From NCBI GenBank assembly GCA_030614585.1, contig JAUWTT010000181.1:1-7548 (forward strand): 7,548 nucleotides of DNA, in the 5' to 3' direction. The notes under the pieces are model-generated. The model ran no database searches. It saw only the letters and a list, made by a program, of their open reading frames with translations, and had not been told where the DNA came from. The stretch is from Acidobacteriota bacterium (GTDB lineage Bacteria > Acidobacteriota > UBA6911 > RPQK01 > JAPXNP01). Shown here piece after piece: positions 1-5,356 of this stretch. How positions within the stretch are numbered: the first letter of the stretch is position 1; the number at the start of each line of letters is the position of its first letter. Made by a program: the position numbers and the translations under genes.

Positions 1-1025
1 ACAGCCGGTTTTCCCATCACTGTCTCCGCCAACTCACGGTAAACAAGAAAGTGTCCTTCCTCATCCAGTGCTTCGTGCTTCTGACTCATGTATGCGTATT
101 CAGAGCGAAACAGTCCAATCCCTTCGGCACCGGCTGCAAGAGCCGCCGCAACTTCGCTTCCGAATTCGGTATTGGCATAAAGGAAAACCCGCTCGCCGTC
201 CAAGGTCAGACAAGGTTTCCGATCAGACTTCCTGGCCGGCCCGGATTCCACGCCTTTGTCTTTCTTAGACTGAGCTTTAGCCAAGCTCCCGGGGCCCACC
301 CCGACCTCAACGGTCCCCGATGATCCGTCGAGTAGCAGCCTGTCACCAGTCCGAATCTCTTCACGGATGTTCTCAATACCGGAAACGACCGGGATCTGGT
401 AGGAACGAGCAATGATCGCAACGTGAGAGGTTTCCCCCGCTCTTGTCAGCACGAGGCCCTTGATCTTCTCAAGCGGAAAGCGAGCGAGCACTCCCAAGCC
501 GATTTCGGAAGCCACAAGGATCAAATCGTCAGGTAGATCCGGGTCTTCCCCGACACCCAACTCTGTCAGATTCCAAATTAATCTCTGGACTACCTCTTCA
601 AAGTCGCTACTGCGTTCTCTAAAGAAGGGATCACCCAGTGAATGGTAGACATCGAGAAGATTATCTGCGACATGTCCGATGGCCTTCTCGGGACTTTCGA
701 GCTTCTCACGAATCCCCTTTTCGATCTCTCCCAGTAACCAGGGATCCTCCAGCATCAGAAGATGCGCGTCGATGATCGCAGCATGCTCTTTACCGACTGC
801 CTTCTCCAGCTTCTTCTTGTCTCGCAGGTACTGCTGACGCGACTGCTTCAGAGCCTTCCGAAAGCGTTTGAGCTCGACCGAGACATCCTTCTGAGAAATG
901 TTCAATCGAAAGAAAGTCGGATGTTGCGACTCCACTCGGTAGGCGGTTCCAAAAACCAAACCCGCCGAAAGGGCCTTCCCCTTGAGCTTTCTGATCCGGC
1001 CTTTTCTTTTTCGCTTCTTACTCAC
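1..1025 (-). CDS. ptsI: PTS enzyme I (PEP-protein phosphotransferase), C-terminus cut by window edge
   Basis: Enzyme I autophosphorylates from PEP and passes the phosphate to HPr in the cytoplasm. The frame is open without a stop for 341 codons to the left edge. The N-terminal domain has the swivel start motif (LSAGLVFGTAYRVE, residues 19-32), the helical HPr-binding part (AIIDAHLLMLEDP, 83-95) and the active-site motif RAGETSHVAIIAR with the phospho-acceptor at His201. The PEP-binding barrel begins near residue 280 and GLFRSEYAYM (304-313) supplies a PEP-binding arginine; the rest lies outside the window. The GTG start at 1025-1023 overlaps the HPr stop as GTGA, and no other usable start lies nearby. 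Oddities: a very basic extension (residues 3-15, KKRKRKGRIRKLK) before the family start, and alanine for the first glycine of the usual GGxTSH motif. Identification is firm; the extension depends on the GTG start. Confidence 0.95.
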   Translation of the reverse strand, partial: MSKKRKRKGRIRKLKGKALSAGLVFGTAYRVESQHPTFFRLNISQKDVSVELKRFRKALKQSRQQYLRDKKKLEKAVGKEHAAIIDAHLLMLEDPWLLGEIEKGIREKLESPEKAIGHVADNLLDVYHSLGDPFFRERSSDFEEVVQRLIWNLTELGVGEDPDLPDDLILVASEIGLGVLARFPLEKIKGLVLTRAGETSHVAIIARSYQIPVVSGIENIREEIRTGDRLLLDGSSGTVEVGVGPGSLAKAQSKKDKGVESGPARKSDRKPCLTLDGERVFLYANTEFGSEVAAALAAGAEGIGLFRSEYAYMSQKHEALDEEGHFLVYRELAETVMGKPA

Positions 1026-1297
1026 TGTTCTTCGCCAAATCTGTTTCTAATCAGCTCTACAATTTCCTTTGCGGCCAGCTCTTCGTCATGCCCGTCGAAC
1101 GTAATCTGAAATCGGGTGCCTTTCGCGGCGGCCATAAGTAAGATTCCCAGAATAATCTTCCCATCAATACTCTCATTATTCCCGAGCCGACAGAGTTTGA
1201 TATCGGATTCAAAATGAGACGCTAGCTTCACAAACTTGGCTGCCGCCCTGGCGTGAAGACCCAGCTCATTGTCAATGGAAACAGTCCGCTGAATCAT
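1022..1297 (-). CDS. ptsH: HPr phosphocarrier protein lacking the regulatory serine
   Basis: HPr is the small cytoplasmic phosphocarrier between enzyme I and EIIA proteins. At 91 residues it has the family's usual length. The active-site motif LGLHARAAAKF puts the phospho-histidine at His15, the canonical position; alanine stands where many HPr proteins have proline after HAR. The second conserved segment, where other HPr proteins have K-S-I-M-G around Ser46, here reads DGKIILGILLMAAAKGT (residues 45 onward), so the HprK-phosphorylated serine is replaced by Ile48 after a two-residue longer loop (GNNES). The nearest serine is Ser43, in that loop. ATG at 1297-1295 overlaps the EIIA stop as ATGA, and the stop overlaps the ptsI start as GTGA, so all three are probably translated as a coupled unit. 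The His15 pathway looks functional; Ser phosphorylation at the usual site is impossible. Confidence 0.95.
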   Translation of the reverse strand: MIQRTVSIDNELGLHARAAAKFVKLASHFESDIKLCRLGNNESIDGKIILGILLMAAAKGTRFQITFDGHDEELAAKEIVELIRNRFGEEQ

Positions 1298-1677
1298 TCG
1301 CCCAACAGTTCACTGGCAACCGAGATATGCCTCTTGCCCTGGTCTCTGATCTTCCTTGCCAGCTCGTCCGGAGCATCGTCACCCGTCTGGCTTGCCAACT
1401 TCACCACCATCGGAAGATTGACACCGGTAACAATCTCTACCTTTCCCTTGACGAGAAGAGGAAGCGAAATGTTAGACGGGGTACCTCCAAACATATCGGT
1501 TAAGATGATCACACCTCTGCCGGTATCGAGTTCACGCAGACACTCCTGGATTCTCCGTTTCGAATCCTCTACGTCATCATGCCAACCGATGGAGACAGCC
1601 GCCAAATGCTCAGTTGTCCCAACGATTCTCTCAGCAACTGCCAACAGTTCGCCACCCAGATTTCCGTGGGTTACCAA
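1294..1677 (-). CDS. Stand-alone mannose-family PTS EIIA protein (start uncertain)
   Basis: Single-domain EIIA of the mannose (EIIA-Man) family, which accepts phosphate from HPr on a histidine near its N-terminus. Visible motifs are VTHGN with the phospho-histidine, ILTDMFGGTPSN in the middle and TGVNLPMVVKLAS later, all hallmarks of the fold. There is no attached EIIB domain, so it resembles regulatory EIIA proteins encoded beside hprK. The start is a problem. The coordinates use a TTG at 1677-1675 with GGAG five bases upstream, giving a protein that begins MVTHG. This removes most of the first beta strand, whose expected residues (LVGALLVTHG) are encoded just upstream in frame. Back to the in-frame stop at 1761-1759 there is no ATG or GTG; only CTG at 1704-1702 or ATT at 1737-1735 would restore the strand. 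The true protein is therefore likely 9 or 20 residues longer. The 3' end overlaps ptsH by 4 bases. Confidence 0.9.
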   Translation of the reverse strand: MVTHGNLGGELLAVAERIVGTTEHLAAVSIGWHDDVEDSKRRIQECLRELDTGRGVIILTDMFGGTPSNISLPLLVKGKVEIVTGVNLPMVVKLASQTGDDAPDELARKIRDQGKRHISVASELLGE

Positions 1678-1820
1678 GAGCGCTCCGACTAGATTGTCTT
1701 TCAGTAACCGATGTAGATCCCGATGAGATAAGTTAATGTTGAAGCTCGGATTGTCGCCTTAGCCCGCACTTCCCACAAGGTTCTTCGACACCCCTGCCCT
1801 GATTCAGTGAGGGCGCAGAT

Positions 1821-1829
1821 ATTCTAGCA
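1821..1829 (-). promoter_or_regulatory. Possible extended -10 promoter element upstream of the EIIA gene
   Basis: Read on the minus strand, this is TGC followed by TAGAAT, five of six bases of the TATAAT -10 hexamer with an upstream TG. It sits in the hprK-EIIA spacer, just downstream of the strong hairpin, so it could start a shorter EIIA-ptsH-ptsI transcript near position 1814. No -35 hexamer resembling TTGACA is found 16-18 bases upstream, so this rests on a short match and could be chance. Confidence 0.2.
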
Positions 1830-1840
1830 TGCCGTTAGGA

Positions 1841-1874
1841 GCCTGCGCGGCAGAATGGAAACGGCCGCGCGGGC
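1841..1874 (-). repeat. GC-rich inverted repeat (hairpin) in the hprK-EIIA spacer
   Basis: The arms 1841-1851 (GCCTGCGCGGC) and 1864-1874 (GCCGCGCGGGC) pair over 11 positions with a single mismatch around a 12-base loop. It begins 39 bases after the hprK stop in the direction of transcription. No run of U follows on either strand, so it does not look like a standard intrinsic terminator. As an RNA it could block or slow polymerase, protect an mRNA 3' end after processing, or set the relative expression of hprK and the three downstream PTS genes. The structure is seen; the role is inferred. Confidence 0.6.
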
Positions 1875-1912
1875 TTCTAGAGCTCCTCTGATTTCCTGGC
1901 GGGTTCGACTGA

Positions 1913-2872
1913 TCAGGCCTGCTCATCTTTCGCCCGGCGCATCTTCTCCTCCAACTGGCTCAAAAACTCGGCACCCGGCTCATAACCCTGTTTCTTAAGC
2001 ATATGGATTCGAACAGCTACCTCCACAAGTGTCGCCACATTGCGCCCGGAAGCGACTGGTAACGTCATCAGCGGAACGGAGGTATCGAGAAGTGGGTACT
2101 CTCTTTCCTCGAATCCAACCCGGTCACCCTCAGACCGGTCTCTCCAACGGACGAGTTCTATTGCCAGGTCAATCTGCTTCTGAAGGCTGACGGAAGAGAT
2201 CCCGAACAAGTCTCGGATATTGATAATTCCCAGCCCTCTCAATTCCATATGAAAGCGGAGAAAATCAGGGCCTGCTCCTACTAAGCGTTCGGTCCCCAGC
2301 CGCTTGATGTTGACCATGTCGTCACTCACCAGTCGGTGCCCTCTGAGAACCAGCTCCAGACCACACTCGCTCTTGCCAACGCCTGATTTCCCTACAAACA
2401 GCACACCCAAACCCAATACTTCCATCAAAACCGCATGAATCGAAGTTGTAGGCGCTAACTCCTCTTCCAGATACTCCGATATCTCATCCAGCGCTCTTGT
2501 ACTGACCGAATCAGTTAACAGGATCGGGACACTGAACTGTTTCGCATACTCGCGGAGTTCCTGGGGAGGCTCAAGTCCGCTCGTGATGACAATACACGCC
2601 AATTCCAATGCAAAAGGACGGCGGCATGCTTCCTTCCGTTCCGCCTCTCCGAGGCGATTAAGGAAGTTCATTTCCGTTCGACCCAGAAATTGCACGCGAC
2701 CGGACCGCAAATAGTCGGTGTATCCAGCGAGCGCGAGGCCGAGTTTCTGAATCCGAGGTGAATCGATTTGATTCTCCAAACCATTGACTCCACCGGTCAA
2801 TTTCAGGCCGAGATCACGCGCCTTGACACGATAAAGTTCACTTACTGCTTTGAATTTTTCCTTTTCGGGCAT
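1913..2872 (-). CDS. hprK: HPr kinase/phosphorylase
   Basis: HprK uses ATP or PPi to phosphorylate a serine on HPr and can reverse this with phosphate. With the ATG at 2872-2870 the protein has 319 residues, close to the usual size of about 310. The N-terminal domain spans about 1-135. The catalytic domain shows His146 (TTSIHAVLMEV), Walker A GKSGVGKS (161-168), the Asp pair in LVSDD (184-185), the signature RGLGIINIRDLFG (212-224) and LPVASGRN (271-278). Two loops differ from the norm: the usual G-A-V-R after the signature is S-S-V-S (226-229), and the usual P-V-R-P-G-R-N is P-V-A-S-G-R-N. A GTG at 2911 would add 13 residues without family resemblance, so the ATG is preferred, although neither has a clear ribosome binding site. 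It follows rpoN after a short spacer. Its expected target in the same cluster lacks the target serine. Confidence 0.93.
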   Translation of the reverse strand: MPEKEKFKAVSELYRVKARDLGLKLTGGVNGLENQIDSPRIQKLGLALAGYTDYLRSGRVQFLGRTEMNFLNRLGEAERKEACRRPFALELACIVITSGLEPPQELREYAKQFSVPILLTDSVSTRALDEISEYLEEELAPTTSIHAVLMEVLGLGVLFVGKSGVGKSECGLELVLRGHRLVSDDMVNIKRLGTERLVGAGPDFLRFHMELRGLGIINIRDLFGISSVSLQKQIDLAIELVRWRDRSEGDRVGFEEREYPLLDTSVPLMTLPVASGRNVATLVEVAVRIHMLKKQGYEPGAEFLSQLEEKMRRAKDEQA

Positions 2873-2980
2873 GGTTTCACGTTGATCGGGAATCGACCTG
2901 CCACCGATCACAGGTCATGAGAGAAGCGGGCTGTCTCATATTCTTCACGGAACTGAACTTATGACCACTCAGTGTAAAAG

Positions 2981-4414
2981 CTATTGGAGAAGGGTCGTCT
3001 TCCTCTCCCGGGATCCAGGGATTCTCATTTGATCGCGATACTTTGCCACTGTTCGCCGGGTGATGTGGATACCCTCGCTGCTAAGGGCTTTGGAGATTCT
3101 CTGATCCGACAGGGGCTTTTCAGCATCCTCCTCATCAATGATCTTTCGGATTTTCTCTTTCACGTGGACGGTAGAAACGTTTTCACCGTCGGAGCTCTCC
3201 ACACCGACCGTGAAAAACTTCCGCAACTCGATGACACCCTGAGCGGTGTGCGAGTACTTGTTTGCCACAACCCGGCTTATCGTCGAAGGATGGACCTCCA
3301 GTTCGCTCGCTATATCCTTGATAAGCATTGGTTTCATATGGAGTCTCCCTTTTTCGAGAAACTCCCCCTGTCGTGCCACAATCGCCTTGCAAACCCTATA
3401 TATAGTCTTTTGACGCTGATCAATACTGCGAATCAACTCCAGTGCTGAGCGGAAACGCTCTTTGATATAGCTCTTAGTGTCTTTGGAAACATTACTTCCT
3501 TCGAGCAACAGGCGACGATACGCACGATTCAGCCGTAATTGAGGCAGGCCGTCATCGTTCATCATGATCTGATACTCACCGTCCACCTTGCAGATGTGGA
3601 CATCAGGACGTATATAGACAGGGTCTCTGTTGTTGTACTGCTGTCCCGGTCTGGGTGACAGCCGGCGCAGCGTCTTAAGTGCTTCCCCGATCTCTGACAA
3701 TTCGCATCCCGCCAGGCGGGTAATTTCTTTGTACTTCTTCTTCTCGATGAGCGTTAAATGCTCCTCAACCAGCCTCTCCGCCAGGGTGTCCTGTAACCCT
3801 AAGCCCCGAATCTGAAGAAGCAAACACTCTTGCAGGTCCCTCGCGCCGACGCCGAGTGGGTCGAGTGTCTGGACAACCTCCAAAGCGTTTTCGACCTCTT
3901 CTTCTTCGACTCCCAAAGACCCGGCGATTTCTTCAACCGATATTCGAAGATAACCATCCTCGTTAATGTTCCCCACTATATAGTCGGCGATCTCGTGTAT
4001 CGCTTCGGGGATTTCCAAGAGGTTCAGCTGCCAGTTGAGATGGTCAATTAGAGACGCAGTAGAAGACAGGAATACCTCAAAAGTAGGTCGATCTTCAGCA
4101 GGTTCGTACTCACGTACCTGATAGGAGGGCGCAAGATACTCTCCAAAGAAGTACTCATAATCGAAGTCGTCAAAACTGTCATCCTTCTTCTCGTCGGCTT
4201 CCTGCTCCTGCGGGCCATCGCGGTTGCCATCCACGTCTCCCCCATCAGGAACTTCCTCAAGAAAAGGATTCTTGATCAACTCCTGAGTCATCAACTCAGA
4301 TAACTCCAACTGATTTAGAGTCAGCAACTCTATCTTCTGCAGCAGCGACGGTGTCATCACCAACCGCTGCGAGAGAGTCATATTGAGTGAAGGTCTAAGT
4401 TGAAACTTGCTCAC
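2981..4414 (-). CDS. rpoN: RNA polymerase sigma-54 factor
   Basis: Sigma-54 directs RNA polymerase to -24/-12 promoters and needs an AAA+ activator to open them. The 477-residue length is typical. Region I (1-50) has the expected hydrophobic pattern LSQRLVMTPSLLQ...LLTLNQLELSELM. An acidic region II (about 55-92) follows, then the core-binding domain (about 110-300, with DPLGVGARDLQECLL and LRRLSPRPGQQY). The helix-turn-helix lies around 363-387 (HPSTISRVVANKY). The RpoN box is ITRRTVAKYRDQM (about 451-463), matching the consensus ARRTVAKYR except for threonine in place of the first alanine. The start is GTG at 4414-4412, 55 bases after the lptB stop, with no obvious Shine-Dalgarno sequence; the next start, ATG at codon 12, would cut into region I. 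Neighbour order lptB-rpoN-hprK is a familiar conserved arrangement and implies cotranscription. Confidence 0.97.
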   Translation of the reverse strand: MSKFQLRPSLNMTLSQRLVMTPSLLQKIELLTLNQLELSELMTQELIKNPFLEEVPDGGDVDGNRDGPQEQEADEKKDDSFDDFDYEYFFGEYLAPSYQVREYEPAEDRPTFEVFLSSTASLIDHLNWQLNLLEIPEAIHEIADYIVGNINEDGYLRISVEEIAGSLGVEEEEVENALEVVQTLDPLGVGARDLQECLLLQIRGLGLQDTLAERLVEEHLTLIEKKKYKEITRLAGCELSEIGEALKTLRRLSPRPGQQYNNRDPVYIRPDVHICKVDGEYQIMMNDDGLPQLRLNRAYRRLLLEGSNVSKDTKSYIKERFRSALELIRSIDQRQKTIYRVCKAIVARQGEFLEKGRLHMKPMLIKDIASELEVHPSTISRVVANKYSHTAQGVIELRKFFTVGVESSDGENVSTVHVKEKIRKIIDEEDAEKPLSDQRISKALSSEGIHITRRTVAKYRDQMRIPGSRERKTTLLQ

Positions 4415-4469
4415 TTGAAAACCAGACTGATACCACCAACTCCGTATGCCGAACCAGATTAGGTTTCAT

Positions 4470-5213
4470 TCAATACAGACGGAAGTGCTCTCCCAAATAT
4501 ACCTTCCGCACTTCCAAATCCGAAGAAAGCCGTTCCGGCGTTCCTGATCGGAAAATCTTCCCTTCCTTTATTATATACGCTCTGTCCGTTATTCGGAGCG
4601 TCTCACGCACGTTGTGGTCAGTTATCAAAACTCCGATACTCTTTCTTCTGAGATGGTCTATCGTCTTCTGGATATCCACCACCGCCAGTGGGTCGATACC
4701 TGCGAACGGTTCATCCAGGAGAAGAAAAGAAGGGCGTGTGACGAGAGCTCTGGCAATCTCCAGGCGTCTCCTTTCTCCACCAGACAGAGTGTACGCACGA
4801 TTAGTCCGAAGCTCTGATATTCCAAAGTCTTCCAGCAACTCGCTTACTACTTGATCCGCCTGCCCCGGGCTCAAGCTCAGCGTCTCTGCAATCGCGTACA
4901 AATTATCCTCTACCGACAGCTTTCTAAATGCTGACGGTTCCTGAGGAAGGTAACCGATGCCCCTTCTGGCCCTCATATACATGGGAAGTTTCGTAACATC
5001 CTCGTCGTTGTACAAAACCTGACCGGAATCAGGACGAGTCAGCCCGACAATGATATAGAAACTGGTGGTTTTGCCGGCACCATTCGGCCCAAGCAAACCG
5101 ACCACTTCGCTCGAACGTACTTCGAGACACACGTCGTTGACGACGTTCCGGCCCCGATAGGCCTTACTAATCCCACTTGCTTTCAGCGTTGGAACAAATT
5201 CCTTGAGTGTCAT
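4470..5213 (-). CDS. lptB: Lipopolysaccharide export ABC transporter ATP-binding protein
   Basis: LptB is the cytoplasmic ATPase of the LptB2FGC complex, which extracts lipopolysaccharide from the inner membrane and pushes it along the LptC-LptA bridge. The 247-residue protein has every ABC motif: Walker A GPNGAGKTT (42-50), Q-loop YLPQEPSAFRKLSV (Gln91), signature LSGGERRR (143-150), Walker B FLLLDEPFAGIDP (163 onward) and switch His200 in ITDHNVRE. The stretch after the Q-loop (SAFRKLSV) and the C-terminus YLGEHFRLY are typical of LptB rather than of amino-acid importers (LivF/LivG), which share the same fold. ATG at 5213-5211 has AAGG almost touching it, so the ribosome binding site is poor. 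It lies between the LptC/LptA-type gene and rpoN, which supports the assignment. Membrane partners LptF and LptG are not in the window. Confidence 0.97.
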   Translation of the reverse strand: MTLKEFVPTLKASGISKAYRGRNVVNDVCLEVRSSEVVGLLGPNGAGKTTSFYIIVGLTRPDSGQVLYNDEDVTKLPMYMRARRGIGYLPQEPSAFRKLSVEDNLYAIAETLSLSPGQADQVVSELLEDFGISELRTNRAYTLSGGERRRLEIARALVTRPSFLLLDEPFAGIDPLAVVDIQKTIDHLRRKSIGVLITDHNVRETLRITDRAYIIKEGKIFRSGTPERLSSDLEVRKVYLGEHFRLY

Positions 5214-5260
5214 CCTTGCTTAGGTCCCGACCACCTAAATCTAACACGGAACAACAGACC

Positions 5261-5310
5261 AAGCTCGAAGCTCGAAACAAACACGAAAGAAGAGGGTTTA
5301 GGGTCTAAAC
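5261..5310 (-). repeat. Small repeats in the spacer between the LptC/LptA-type gene and lptB
   Basis: The 142-base spacer 5214-5356 holds no gene. Two small structures are visible. A perfect tandem duplication of a 7-base unit (AAGCTCG on the plus strand) occupies 5261-5267 and 5268-5274. A 6-base inverted repeat with a 3-base loop (GTTTAG/CTAAAC) occupies 5296-5310. The hairpin is short and AT-rich and has no clean U-run after it, so I do not call it a terminator. The features are directly visible; no function is claimed. Confidence 0.45.
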
Positions 5311-5356
5311 GCCCTGAGGTGCCTGTTTCTAAATAGCTTATCAGCGACAGTCTGTT

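Noticed and set aside
762..1109. Plus-strand open frame of 115 codons
   Set aside because: Antisense to ptsI and the end of ptsH; no recognisable motif.
1253..1726. Plus-strand open frame of 157 codons spanning the EIIA gene
   Set aside because: Antisense to an unambiguous EIIA; low-complexity Ser/Thr/Pro-rich translation typical of a shadow frame.
2909..2911. GTG as the hprK start
   Set aside because: It adds 13 residues with no family resemblance and no ribosome binding site; the ATG at 2872-2870 fits the family length better, although the choice is not certain.
2917..2939. Inverted repeat ATGAGA/TCTCAT with an 11-base loop between rpoN and hprK, considered as a terminator
   Set aside because: Only six base pairs, AT-containing, and no U-run on the transcribed side; easily chance.
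3001..3040. Thr for Ala in the sigma-54 RpoN box
   Set aside because: A single change at the first position with the rest of RRTVAKYR intact is within normal variation and not worth a separate finding.
2984..3448. Plus-strand open frame of 154 codons
   Set aside because: It lies wholly antisense to rpoN, whose protein is clearly recognisable; the translation has no family resemblance and looks like a shadow of codon bias.
4412..4469. Short ATG frame starting right after the lptB stop (ATG at 4469-4467)
   Set aside because: It is out of frame with rpoN, overlaps its start region and has no recognisable product.
5214..5250. Possible sigma-54 or sigma-70 promoter just upstream of lptB
   Set aside because: The GG and GC elements are 11 rather than 10 bases apart, and the best -10 match (TAGATT) has no -35 partner.
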